From NCBI RefSeq assembly GCF_038594945.1, contig NZ_JBCFYD010000001.1, forward strand, positions 1,240,001 through 1,304,000: a DNA stretch of 64,000 nt, in the 5' to 3' direction. Below, piece by piece: positions 36,385-45,732 of this stretch (position 1 is its first letter; every line of letters starts with the position of its first letter). The notes under the pieces are model-generated. The model was not told the origin of the DNA and made no database searches. It saw only the letters and a program-made list of their open reading frames with translations. Made by a program: the position numbers and the translations under genes. This stretch comes from Fodinibius sp. Rm-B-1B1-1 (GTDB taxonomy: Bacteria; Bacteroidota; Rhodothermia; Balneolales; Balneolaceae).

Positions 36385-39300
36385 TTATAGGGCCTTGATT
36401 TTTGTAATGGGGATGGTTTGTGAGCCCTGATCGGTTTCAAGCTGGATAAAGTACACACCGCTGCTCAAATTTGGGGCATCAAAGGGGAGGTAATGTTCGC
36501 CGGCCTTAAAATTTGTGTTAGCAAGCTGACGAACTTTTCGTCCCAACACATCAAAAATCGTTATTCGAATATGGCTGTCTTGACTAAGATTGAAACGGAC
36601 TTCTGTTTTTTCATTAAATGGATTCGGATAGTTTTGAAAGAGTTCGGTTTGCTGGGGGATTTCTTCGGAAGTAGCACGTCCCGCCGGAGAAACCGCAAAA
36701 AGATTGCGTGTGCGAGCTTCTGCAATTTGAGTACGCAACTCATTCAAATCATCCCCGAAGGCATAGATAAAGCCAACCGTAATTTTAGCTCCGGGATTGA
36801 GAGTATAAGGACCCGAGCTGGTTACGGCTGATACATCGGTGTTTTGGATGTTGGTGCGTACAGTCCTTGCTGTTAAAGAAGCCTCTTTTTCGTTGTCCGT
36901 AAACCCATCATAGATCCCGAAAGTGACGGAGTCCTGCTGCCCTTCAATAGTATTATCGATTGCCAACGCACTTGCAAGGGGGCCTAAATGTGCAACGGCA
37001 ACCACAGGTTGCGTACTTGAAGAAGCGGCATCCGAAATATAGAGTAAGCTGTCACTTTCATTGAATGCAATATTATTGTTGCCCGAATTATTGCCGATGT
37101 CCCAGTCGTTAAATAGGCCCACGTACATATCTTCCATCACCAAAAAGTCGGAGGGGTTTGTAATAGTGTATTTTGCAAATACGACATTGCTGATGGCAGG
37201 ATCATCATATGCAAAGGTTTCGAGTTCAACTTTTGCTCGTCGGGTGCTATCATTAAGGGTGGTAAACTGGGTAGAGCCGCGCAGCCCATTTTCTATTGGT
37301 AAAACGGTGACCGCATCTTCGGGCAGGAAGTCTCTTGATACACCACCATTGGCCGTTCGCACAGCGTCAAAAAGTTGACTATTGAAGGTCATCATGAGTC
37401 CGCCTTCAAAAAGAAGGTTGTCACCTTCATCAAAACCACCCGTGCCATCTGGGTAACGAGGGATAAAGCCTACCCCTCCACGACCAGCCAATGGATCAGA
37501 AAAACCCCAAGTTCCTTCGGCACCAAATGATGTTTTTACATTGTTGCCCGCAATAGCTTCAAAGAACATATCCTCGTAGATGAAGGCATTAAAATTATTG
37601 TAATCCATGTTTTGGTCAATGAATTCTAACCGAAAAGTGGGCATTTCGGTTAAGTCAAAGTTTGTGGGGATGGTAACGGGAAAGCTTAGATCTACCGTAT
37701 CACCTTTAGCGAAGTTACCCAATTGTTGGTTAGTATTACTCAGTTGTACATCACTTTCATTTATAGATTCCAGTTCTACCTGGAGAGCTGGCGTATCATT
37801 TGCGACATTGGTAATTTGTAATTCGATAGTTCCCTCTTCACCCAATGCGAGCTTGTTGCCATTACTGTTGAGGAACTCCTGCGATACGATTTTCATCCCC
37901 GGTAAATTTGTATTTAGCGCTTCGTATGCATTGATGGCTCCGTGGCCGAGCTGATGTTCAAAACTGGAGTTGGTTTTGTCAATATAGCTTGCTGATCCGC
38001 GAATTTGCATGCCGATGCGTTCGGGATCCCAACTTGGGTTCACGTCTTTGACGAGAGCCGCAAGCCCACTTACAACGGGAGTAGACATTGAGGTACCCGT
38101 TTTCGAAATGTAATTATTGTTGTAGGAGGTGCTTAAAATATCAGTGCCCGTAGCTAATACATCAAGATTATATCCAAAATTAGAGTAGGTAGCTTTGTTG
38201 TCATCCGGCTCTACAGAACCTACGGCCAGCGATTTATCATACCGGGCGGGGTATCCTGTTCGGGTAGCTTCATTTCCGGCTGCGGCAACGACCAAGGCCC
38301 CCATTTGTGTGGCCAGTTCTATGATATCCTCTTCAGCTTGTGAGGCAGATCCGCCGCTCCAGCTACAATTGATAATATCAGCACCGTTACCTGCTGCATA
38401 CAAGATGCCCTCATAGCCAAACCCGATGGCATCGTCAAAGCCCGGAGCTCCTCCGGCTTTAATGGGCATATAGGTTGCGTTGTAGGCGGCACCGGCAATG
38501 CCCTCTCCGTTATTGGTTTCGGCAGCTGCGATTCCCGCTACGTGCGTTCCATGATCGGTGGCATCGTGGATGGGATTGTTGTCTTGGGTAATATTTTGGA
38601 TACTACTTCCTGATTCCCAAAAATCCCACCCAAACAGATCATCGGTAAAATCATTATTATCGGTATCAGTGTTATCTGTAAAATCGGAATCTTCATGCAG
38701 GGCATCCTCCAGGGTGATTTCTCCATCGCTGTTATAATCGGTACCGTTATCTTGTAAATAAGTTAAAGCCTCAGGAGGGGTAACTTCTCCATCTCCATTT
38801 TGGTCTGCCTGGGAAAAAACGATAGGTGGGATCTCATCTTGATTGACCCAAAGGTTTTCATTGAGTTCAGGATGCATATAGTCAACGCCGCCGTCAACAA
38901 TGGCAATAATGATATCAGAAGAACCTTTGCTCAAATCCCACGCGTTAGGGAAATTATGGTAATTAAAATTTTCTTGTTGGCTTTGTTGATATTTTTCGTC
39001 GTTGGGTTCTTCGTTCATATACCGAATATATTTGGGTTCGGCATAGGTGACCCCAGGCATGCGATTTAGTTTGGATGCTAATTGGGCCGGGTCAATATTG
39101 TTGCTAAAAATAATTTCCTGGATACGTAATACATTACGGGTGCCCGACACATTTTGGGTTTTTACAATTTGTTGTGCCCTTGGCGAAAGGAGGGGACGAC
39201 TTTGTTGAATTCCATATTGATGGAGATATTGCTGGACAGCTGATTTTGGATCGTGTCCTATTTTGCTTCGGATTTGTTGAAGTTTTTGATCTGATTCATA

Positions 39301-39411
39301 TTTAATGATTATTCGATCCGAAAAATATTCGGTTTGCATTGACTGGCCGAATGTAGCAGAGGCTAAAACCAGAGTTATGATAAAAAAAAGGGAAGGTAAC
39401 TTTTTAGCCAT
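36385..39411 (-). CDS. T9SS-exported subtilisin-family serine protease with EF-hand insert
   Basis: 1008 residues. Signal peptide 1-22 (ASATFGQ), a propeptide to about 140, then an S8 catalytic domain: Asp173 (IVDGGVD), His287 (DHGTHVAG), Asn380 (AAAGN) and Ser441 (GTSMSTP). Between Asp173 and His287 lies an acidic insert with two canonical 12-residue EF-hand loops, DQNGDGEVTPPE (203-214) and DYNSDGEITLED (225-236), likely Ca2+ sites. Beta-rich domains follow (about 515-900). The last 84 residues (NYPNPFNEKTEVRF... to ITKIKAL) are a type A type IX sorting domain, so the enzyme is passed across the outer membrane and probably attached to the surface or released. Confidence 0.9.
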   Translation of the reverse strand: MAKKLPSLFFIITLVLASATFGQSMQTEYFSDRIIIKYESDQKLQQIRSKIGHDPKSAVQQYLHQYGIQQSRPLLSPRAQQIVKTQNVSGTRNVLRIQEIIFSNNIDPAQLASKLNRMPGVTYAEPKYIRYMNEEPNDEKYQQSQQENFNYHNFPNAWDLSKGSSDIIIAIVDGGVDYMHPELNENLWVNQDEIPPIVFSQADQNGDGEVTPPEALTYLQDNGTDYNSDGEITLEDALHEDSDFTDNTDTDNNDFTDDLFGWDFWESGSSIQNITQDNNPIHDATDHGTHVAGIAAAETNNGEGIAGAAYNATYMPIKAGGAPGFDDAIGFGYEGILYAAGNGADIINCSWSGGSASQAEEDIIELATQMGALVVAAAGNEATRTGYPARYDKSLAVGSVEPDDNKATYSNFGYNLDVLATGTDILSTSYNNNYISKTGTSMSTPVVSGLAALVKDVNPSWDPERIGMQIRGSASYIDKTNSSFEHQLGHGAINAYEALNTNLPGMKIVSQEFLNSNGNKLALGEEGTIELQITNVANDTPALQVELESINESDVQLSNTNQQLGNFAKGDTVDLSFPVTIPTNFDLTEMPTFRLEFIDQNMDYNNFNAFIYEDMFFEAIAGNNVKTSFGAEGTWGFSDPLAGRGGVGFIPRYPDGTGGFDEGDNLLFEGGLMMTFNSQLFDAVRTANGGVSRDFLPEDAVTVLPIENGLRGSTQFTTLNDSTRRAKVELETFAYDDPAISNVVFAKYTITNPSDFLVMEDMYVGLFNDWDIGNNSGNNNIAFNESDSLLYISDAASSSTQPVVAVAHLGPLASALAIDNTIEGQQDSVTFGIYDGFTDNEKEASLTARTVRTNIQNTDVSAVTSSGPYTLNPGAKITVGFIYAFGDDLNELRTQIAEARTRNLFAVSPAGRATSEEIPQQTELFQNYPNPFNEKTEVRFNLSQDSHIRITIFDVLGRKVRQLANTNFKAGEHYLPFDAPNLSSGVYFIQLETDQGSQTIPITKIKAL

Positions 39412-39653
39412 AAGAATTGAGTGATTAAACGGGAGTATTGAATAAGCACGAAACGCTAAGTCTTCCTTTAAATAGTATATTAGTTTGTGTTGGCATATAC
39501 AATTGTTGTAGAACTTACATTGCTATTTAAGAGGGGGATAAAAAGGCAACATTAAAGATTTAATTCAGTTATTGTAACTGTAAAATTAATTGGGCAATTT
39601 TACACGCCATTGAATGACGGCTTTAATTATCTAAGACAATAAATTCACGCACA
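39412..39653. other. Divergent intergenic region
   Basis: About 240 AT-rich bases between the leftward protease gene and the rightward barrel gene, presumably with both promoters. No confident promoter element was identified. Confidence 0.35.
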
Positions 39654-40301
39654 ATGAATAAGAATGTATTTGCGAAACTAAGCAATATTTTAGCATCGGC
39701 TTTTATCATAGTGATCATTGCAGGAACCCTTTTCAATGTAGTTAAGGCTCAATCAGAAGGGGGGAATAATGGAATTCGTCCCCTTGATTATGATGTAGGC
39801 ATTCATGGATTGACGGCGAATACGCACTGGCTGAGTGATTTGCACTATAAAGGAAATACTGATTCGTTGAGTTTTGATGGTAGCTCAGAACTTGAGTTTG
39901 TATATCGTAACGTGCGGACCATGTTTCCGCGATTGGGGGTTGGTTTTCAGGTTCTGACGAGCTTCGTAACCGATGCCGAAAATGCAGATCTCGCAGTAGG
40001 TAGCTGGGGTGTTGGACCCATAGTGCGTGGTTATCCCTTTAAGACAGATCGTCTGCAACCGTATGTACAGTTGAACTCTCTGTTTGGAAATAACTTAGCG
40101 ATGGGTACCTTAGCTAATACGGATAAGGATTATGGATTTCGGGTGCGTTTGGGGATGCGAGCTGGCTTAGCGGTCCGTCTGACAAATACACTGGGAATCT
40201 TTACAGAAGTTGGATACGATTGGGAAAGTAATCGCTTATTTAAATCTGACAGCCGAAACTTGCAGGCGAATATTGGGATCGATTATTACCTGTTTAATTA
40301 A
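39654..40301 (+). CDS. Small outer-membrane beta-barrel protein
   Basis: 215 residues with a signal peptide ending VVKAQ. The mature protein is about 190 residues of alternating strands (for example DVGIHGLTANTHWLSDLHYKG and LAVGSWGVGPIVRGYPF), ends IGIDYYLFN, and resembles outer-membrane proteins of the small eight-strand kind. No family was recognised. It is solitary, followed by a hairpin at 40347-40375. Confidence 0.65.
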   Translation: MNKNVFAKLSNILASAFIIVIIAGTLFNVVKAQSEGGNNGIRPLDYDVGIHGLTANTHWLSDLHYKGNTDSLSFDGSSELEFVYRNVRTMFPRLGVGFQVLTSFVTDAENADLAVGSWGVGPIVRGYPFKTDRLQPYVQLNSLFGNNLAMGTLANTDKDYGFRVRLGMRAGLAVRLTNTLGIFTEVGYDWESNRLFKSDSRNLQANIGIDYYLFN

Positions 40302-40346
40302 GCAGGTACGTATTTCTATCCGGTAAAGTTATAAGGCCATGTTCTC

Positions 40347-40375
40347 ATCGTGCCGTAGTTCTGCTGCGGTACGAT
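40347..40375. terminator. Hairpin between convergent genes
   Basis: A 12-bp stem with two G-T pairs (outer arm ATCGTGCCG / CGGTACGAT) and a 5-nt loop, 45 nt after the 39654-40301 gene. T runs are weak on both sides. Confidence 0.45.
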
Positions 40376-40469
40376 ATTTAGCGGGCGACGTACTAACATC
40401 CTTTTTCGCACCGATGGATCAATAGGGCTAAGCTACAAACGATTACTTGGTAATGACTTGTAGCAGGCT

Positions 40470-40928
40470 TTAATTTTTGCTTAAATCGTCATGGGGACGT
40501 TTAAGTGAATCTGGAAGATCTTGCTTTTCTTCCCGGAGTCGCTGAATATATTTATTTCGTTTAACTGCACCTCGGCGAAGTCCGTAGTAAGTGCCTAAGA
40601 AGGCGGAAAAAATAACAGTGAGAATAAACACGAGTTGCAATTCTTCTAACCCAACATCTTTGGTATAAACCCAGAAAATAGTGGGTATGATGGTAAGGAC
40701 TGTCATAGTATAAGCGATTCCATCAGGGTTAATAGCCTTGATGGCATATCTGCGCGTTATACCGAAATTTAAATTGAGGAAGACGAGCCCAAATCCAAAT
40801 AAAAACAGATATCCTGTTGATCCTGGATTGGATACATATTGAATAAAGCTGTTTGATATGATGATGAATAGTAGTCCAAATACAAGAGCACCACTTACAA
40901 AAGCAAAAGTGCGTTGCCAGTTAATCAT
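40470..40928 (-). CDS. Four-helix membrane protein, function unknown
   Basis: 152 residues with about four helices in the first 110 (WQRTFAFVSGALVFGLLFIII onward) and a charged C-terminus (RRGAVKRNKYIQRLREEKQ). No family was recognised. It lies 81 nt downstream of the EnvC-like gene on the same strand and may belong to that envelope transcript. Confidence 0.6.
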   Translation of the reverse strand: MINWQRTFAFVSGALVFGLLFIIISNSFIQYVSNPGSTGYLFLFGFGLVFLNLNFGITRRYAIKAINPDGIAYTMTVLTIIPTIFWVYTKDVGLEELQLVFILTVIFSAFLGTYYGLRRGAVKRNKYIQRLREEKQDLPDSLKRPHDDLSKN

Positions 40929-41009
40929 GAGTTAAGAGAGCAGAGTTAAAATTATAAGAAGTGTGAAAAAGTTGGTCGTAATGTACAAAGCTAAGCTATA
41001 AAATGGCTA

Positions 41010-42386
41010 TTAATAGTTGCTGGATATGGTTTCTGTTTGTAGCCAATTTTCCGGATCAAGGTTTTTACTATTTTCACGAATAAGGAAGAACAGGCTTTCT
41101 CCTTTAGGTGAATTTTCATCACCCGAAAGACCAACCATATCTCCTTGATTTAGTACCTCATTCTTTTGCACCATAACCTGACTTAAGTTGCCGTATGCGG
41201 TAATAAATCGGCCATGTTTTACAAGCACGACATCGCCATAGCCCGGGATTGGACGAACATCAAAAACGTAACCGTCGTGTACTACTTTTACCGACGATTG
41301 TGCATCAGTCACAATTTCAATACCCAGATTTGGTGTCAAGGTTCCATAAACGGGATGACGCTTGTTGCCAAAATGTTCGGCAATGGTACGGCTGTTAACG
41401 GGCCAAGGAAGGCTGCCTTTGCTTGAGGAGAACCGGCTTTCAATTTCTTCCATGGCATTGGAATCCAAAAAATTATCCAGTTTTATGGGTTCCGAATACT
41501 TTTCCATTTCGGCTTTCCGTTTGGCATCATTCTCAATTTTTTTGGCAGCGGCCAGTTTCTTCTTTCGTTCTTCTTCTAACTGACGCAGTTTTTGTTCTCG
41601 TGCCTTGCGAATTTCTTCTTCCCGTTGGATAAGGTCAGAAAGCGTACTATTAAGATTTTCTTTTTGTTGTTGAACTTCCTGAAGTTTGCTTTTTATTTCT
41701 TCTCGGTTTTCCCGAAGCAGGGCCACATTTTTTTCTTGCTGAGCTTTTTGTTTGGCCAGTTCTTCTTTCTCTGCCTTAATTTCTGTTAGTACCTCCTCAT
41801 TTTTTTGCTGTGCTTTAACCAGCTGTTCTTTTGTTTGCTCCAGCTTTTTCTCTGCCGCTTTAATGTCTTCAGCCTGTTGCTCACGGTATGTATTGAACTT
41901 TTCAAGATAGAAAGCCCTGATCAGCATTTGGTTGATGGAGTTGGCTGAGAATATAAGCGCCAGTTGTGAGGTGCGCCCTTGTTTGTAAAGGTAGCTAAGT
42001 GTGCTTTTATAATTTTCAATAAGCTGTTCCAACTCCGCTCGTTTAGCCTTAAGAGATTCCGTGGTTATGGAGATTTCTTCCTGAATTTGGGTTTGCTCAT
42101 TTTCCAGCTGATTGATTTTTTCATCCTGTAGTGCAATGAGTTGCTTCGAATGTTGGTACTTTTGATACAGATTCTCGTATTTTTCTTCAGCTTGTTGCAG
42201 GCGGTCTTCGAATTGTTGAATCTGCTTGTTAAGCCGCTCAATTTCAGCTCGAGTATTTTTTTGCTTTTCAACGATATTATTGCGGAGTTCCTGGAACTCC
42301 TGCACCGCAGTGGTTTGTGCAAATAGGAGATGGGGAATCCCCAGCAGACAAATAACAATCGTTATAAGATTATAGTATCTTTTCAT
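41010..42386 (-). CDS. EnvC-like murein hydrolase activator with degenerate LytM domain
   Basis: 458 residues. Signal peptide ending LLFAQ, then about 260 residues of coiled coil (25-285) and a C-terminal LytM domain (about 335-455). In active M23 peptidases the zinc site is formed by HxxxD and HxH motifs; here the corresponding places read TPNLGIEI, AYGNLS and SLFFLI, so the ligands are missing. That is the EnvC/NlpD type, which activates cell-wall amidases at division without cutting peptidoglycan itself. The gene overlaps the DUF4292 gene by 4 nt and so is translationally coupled to it. Confidence 0.85.
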   Translation of the reverse strand: MKRYYNLITIVICLLGIPHLLFAQTTAVQEFQELRNNIVEKQKNTRAEIERLNKQIQQFEDRLQQAEEKYENLYQKYQHSKQLIALQDEKINQLENEQTQIQEEISITTESLKAKRAELEQLIENYKSTLSYLYKQGRTSQLALIFSANSINQMLIRAFYLEKFNTYREQQAEDIKAAEKKLEQTKEQLVKAQQKNEEVLTEIKAEKEELAKQKAQQEKNVALLRENREEIKSKLQEVQQQKENLNSTLSDLIQREEEIRKAREQKLRQLEEERKKKLAAAKKIENDAKRKAEMEKYSEPIKLDNFLDSNAMEEIESRFSSSKGSLPWPVNSRTIAEHFGNKRHPVYGTLTPNLGIEIVTDAQSSVKVVHDGYVFDVRPIPGYGDVVLVKHGRFITAYGNLSQVMVQKNEVLNQGDMVGLSGDENSPKGESLFFLIRENSKNLDPENWLQTETISSNY

Positions 42387-43147
42387 TCGTAATAAATGGG
42401 AATATCGTCTGGTAGATTAATTGTTAACGATTGCAGCTCAGGATTTAAATCTAATGCTGTTAGTTGTAAAGCTATTTTTGATTTTTCCTCCGGTCCAAAT
42501 ATACTAATTCTTCGCGGAAGGGAGAACCCCTCAACCGAAGCATAGGCTTCGTATCGAATTACCGAGTATGGAAGGTTAGATTCCTCCAGTTGTTCAATTT
42601 GAGCAATGGTGCCTGTATTCTTATTAATTTGGATACTCGTGCCGGTTTTTAGTTGCAGCAGGTATCGGTCTTCATTTTCCATCAGCGACTGAACATCTTC
42701 TTTTGCGACAGGACGATTCAACATATCCAGAATATTAAGTGAGGCTAACCGGTTGATACGATCGAGACTGGTGCCGTGGACTGGAACTTTACGAGCATAT
42801 TTATCCACTTTGTTATAAATAAGCAGCGTATCACCGTCAGTAAGCAGCTGTCCGCCTTCAATGCCCAATCCATTGCGGATGGTTACAAGGCTTTTTTGTC
42901 GATTGCTGGAGAACTGGATGGTCACCCGCTCGGTATTTCCGGGTTCACTTACAATGGCGCGTCCCTTTCCTTTTACGGATTGTAGGGTCTTGCTGTAATC
43001 GGACAGTTGATTTACAATTTGAGAAGGGTTTTCGTCGGATGGTCGAAAGTTATCTTCGGTCAGCTTTTGAGGTCCGGAACAGGAAACAAGCACCAGGCCT
43101 AAACATCCCCATAAAAAAAGTGTGGTATAATGTTGTGAGTTTAACAC
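42383..43147 (-). CDS. DUF4292 lipoprotein
   Basis: 254 residues with lipobox VLVSC (Cys23). The sequence fits DUF4292, a LolA/LolB-like beta-barrel lipoprotein family seen mainly in Bacteroidota and relatives. The order TPR protein, DUF4292, EnvC-like activator is one I recognise from that group, which suggests work in outer-membrane or cell-wall assembly. It starts 4 nt after the TPR gene and overlaps EnvC by 4 nt. Function is inferred from the neighbours. Confidence 0.78.
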   Translation of the reverse strand: MLNSQHYTTLFLWGCLGLVLVSCSGPQKLTEDNFRPSDENPSQIVNQLSDYSKTLQSVKGKGRAIVSEPGNTERVTIQFSSNRQKSLVTIRNGLGIEGGQLLTDGDTLLIYNKVDKYARKVPVHGTSLDRINRLASLNILDMLNRPVAKEDVQSLMENEDRYLLQLKTGTSIQINKNTGTIAQIEQLEESNLPYSVIRYEAYASVEGFSLPRRISIFGPEEKSKIALQLTALDLNPELQSLTINLPDDIPIYYE

Positions 43148-43151
43148 GGTG

Positions 43152-44870
43152 TTAATCTGATAGTTTTTCTCGTAAATGAGTTCGTGTAGAGTCTTTATTT
43201 AAAGCTTTCTGCCACCAGTTTTTGGCCTCATCAGGCTCACCAAGTTTAAGTAATACATCACCCATATGTTCCATTACTTCTGCTGTTGGATTGCCGCTGT
43301 TAATGGCTCGTTCGATATAGTTTTTGGCTTTTTGCAGGTTACCTTGCTTAAAGTATATCCATCCAACGGTATCGAGGAAGGAAGTATTATCGGGCGAAAA
43401 TGCTAAGGCCTTACGAGCCAGCTGCTCAGCTTTATCGAGTTGGATACCTCTGCGGGATAAATAATATGCGTAGTTATTGAAAATGACGGGATTTTGAGGA
43501 TCTAAATCTACGGCCTTTTGATAATATGTAAATGCAGATGACCATTGTTCCATATTAGCATAGGTGTCAGCCAGTGATCCAAAGATATTAGCTTTGAGTG
43601 GTTTGCGAGCCGGTAGTGTTGAAGCTTCCTCGAGGTGTGCTTCGGCTTGGTCGTATTGCCGGGTAGATAGATAGGCATTGCCAATAAAGTAGAGTAGTAC
43701 AGGATCTTGTGGAACTTCTTTAATAGCTTTTTGGCCAGCCTGTATTACTTGTTCAAATTGACGTTCTTCAAGCAATAGTTGAAGGTATTGCTGCCATGCT
43801 GAATCATTTGCTGGATTTAAGTCTGTAGCATATTTAAGAGCACGAAGGGCAGGTTCTTTTTGATCAGTTTTCAAAAAGAAATCGGCCGCAATGCTGTGTA
43901 CCTTACCCGACGTTGAGGAGTGATTTATTAGTTTTTTTAAAACGGTGCTTGCAATAGTTGTAATTGTGTCGTTGCCAGTGTTTTTATTGAACTTAGTATA
44001 CACAAACTGGGCAAGTTGTTCTTTAGTTTCAGCAGCTAAGGTGGAGTCATCTGCTAAAATCCCAAGTGTGGTTTGAGCACTATCCCATTGGGATTGGTTA
44101 AGTTGAATATCGGCCAGTGCTAAAAGCGATTTGGGATCTTTTGGATTAATGTCGAGGGCATTATCAATGACGTTACGAGCCTCGTCAGGTTTGTCTAAAT
44201 CCAGATAATAGTTGCTTAAGAGGTGCAGCGTTGCAAGGTTGCCGGGATTTTGGTCGCGGATTTTTTCAAGTTCAACAATAGAGGAATCTTTTTGCCCCAG
44301 GTTGTTAAAGTTTTTAAGTCGCTCCAGTCGAATAGAAATCATCTCACCCTGTATCTGCAGTAATTTATGGTAGATCTTATTCGATTTTTCGTAATCACCT
44401 TGATCAGCGTAAGCTTGAGCAAGGTTATATAAAATATCGGTGTCTTTGGAATGATGGGTAAGGGCACTATTGAGTGCTTGGATAACCCCTTGGGTATTGC
44501 CGGTGTGTTGATAAATATTTATAAGCTGCAGGTGATACCACTTGTTTTGGGGAGCGATATTTCGGGCTTGTTTACTGTAATATTCTGCATTTTTTATATC
44601 ATTGACTTGTAGATATGCATCAGCCAGGGCATAATTTACCCCCGCATGTTCCGGAAGTTTTACATACGCTTTGTTGAGCAGTGTTAGGGCCTTCTCAAAG
44701 TCATTGTTTTCAAAAGCAGCCAATCCATCAATATATGCCGTATGCGCTGAGGTGTATTCAATTTCTTCAATTGTTTGTACCTGTCCCCAAACGGGTGCTG
44801 GAGCGATAGTAAGAAGCAGTGCAACCAGGCTGATTGCAAGACGTAATGAGCTATAAATCGATCTGTTCAT
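43152..44870 (-). CDS. Secreted tetratricopeptide-repeat protein
   Basis: 572 residues with signal peptide ending VWGQ and about a dozen TPR-like helical pairs from residue 40 to the end (for example NYALADAYLQVNDIKNAEYYSKQA and NAYLSTRQYDQAEAHLEEA). It should act as a periplasmic scaffold. It is the first gene of a tightly packed minus-strand operon (4-nt gap to the DUF4292 lipoprotein), so a role in envelope biogenesis is inferred. Confidence 0.82.
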   Translation of the reverse strand: MNRSIYSSLRLAISLVALLLTIAPAPVWGQVQTIEEIEYTSAHTAYIDGLAAFENNDFEKALTLLNKAYVKLPEHAGVNYALADAYLQVNDIKNAEYYSKQARNIAPQNKWYHLQLINIYQHTGNTQGVIQALNSALTHHSKDTDILYNLAQAYADQGDYEKSNKIYHKLLQIQGEMISIRLERLKNFNNLGQKDSSIVELEKIRDQNPGNLATLHLLSNYYLDLDKPDEARNVIDNALDINPKDPKSLLALADIQLNQSQWDSAQTTLGILADDSTLAAETKEQLAQFVYTKFNKNTGNDTITTIASTVLKKLINHSSTSGKVHSIAADFFLKTDQKEPALRALKYATDLNPANDSAWQQYLQLLLEERQFEQVIQAGQKAIKEVPQDPVLLYFIGNAYLSTRQYDQAEAHLEEASTLPARKPLKANIFGSLADTYANMEQWSSAFTYYQKAVDLDPQNPVIFNNYAYYLSRRGIQLDKAEQLARKALAFSPDNTSFLDTVGWIYFKQGNLQKAKNYIERAINSGNPTAEVMEHMGDVLLKLGEPDEAKNWWQKALNKDSTRTHLREKLSD

Positions 44871-44930
44871 AAATAAGCTTTTTGGGGATACACTGTATTA
44901 TAACAATTTATAGCCTTTCAGGTGTATGGT

Positions 44931-45683
44931 TTACTCAATCGTTTTGCGCCAGCCATTTAATCGTTTAAAAGCATGTTCCATCCGTGAGCCATACCAGCTA
45001 AACCATTCGCCCTCAACCAACAGCACGCGTGCGGCAGGGCATGCTTCTTCAATTTGTGCCATATGTTTTTCTTTAAAAGGATAGGGTTCGCTGCTCAACA
45101 AAATAAGGTCGGGATTCTGTTTTTTGATATCTTCCAGCGTTATTTTAGGATATCGTTCCCGGTTTGCAAACACATTGGGGAAATTCCAATGGTCTAAAAT
45201 ATCGTGGATATAGGTATCACGTCCCACAGTCATCCACGGATCTTTCCAGATCAAATAAGCGGTGTTAAGCTTGGGAACTTCCGGTCGATTTTCAAGCGCC
45301 TGCTGAATATTCGAAATTAATTGCTTGGCTTTTGATGTTTGGTCAAATGTTTTTGCCAGTTGATGAATGACGATCAACGCATCTTCGATAGTAGCAATTT
45401 CTGTTACGTTTACCTCGAAATCTTCTTGCAGGGCTTGGATGTCTTCGCGACGATTTTCTTCTTTATTGGCGATAATATAATCTGGATCAAGTGTACGAAT
45501 TTTGTCGAGCCGAGGATTCTTTGTGCCGCCTATGATTGCAATGTCATCTACTTTTTCTTTGGGATGAATGCAAAACCGCGTGCGCCCTACGAGCTTATTT
45601 TCCATTCCCAAATCGATAACTAATTCTGTTAGACTTGGAACCAGGCTTACAATGCGTTGTATATTAGATGACATAATTTTCAT
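44931..45683 (-). CDS. BtuF-like helical-backbone substrate-binding protein without signal peptide
   Basis: 250 residues, matching the type III periplasmic binding protein fold of cobalamin/siderophore binders (RIVSLVPSLTELVIDLGM; LDPDYIIANKEENRREDI; YIWKDPWMTVGRDTYI-like). The N-terminus has no signal peptide or lipobox, so the product may be cytoplasmic. No BtuCD-type permease or ATPase gene is nearby. The start is either 45683 or the Met three codons later. It lies 49 nt downstream of the fructosamine-kinase gene on the same strand. Cytoplasmic homologues of this fold exist in many genomes and their role is not clear. Confidence 0.75.
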   Translation of the reverse strand: MKIMSSNIQRIVSLVPSLTELVIDLGMENKLVGRTRFCIHPKEKVDDIAIIGGTKNPRLDKIRTLDPDYIIANKEENRREDIQALQEDFEVNVTEIATIEDALIVIHQLAKTFDQTSKAKQLISNIQQALENRPEVPKLNTAYLIWKDPWMTVGRDTYIHDILDHWNFPNVFANRERYPKITLEDIKKQNPDLILLSSEPYPFKEKHMAQIEEACPAARVLLVEGEWFSWYGSRMEHAFKRLNGWRKTIE

Positions 45684-45732
45684 TTATTGTTGTGGTAATA
45701 TAATGTTTTAGCAAATCGCTATACGTGGTTAG

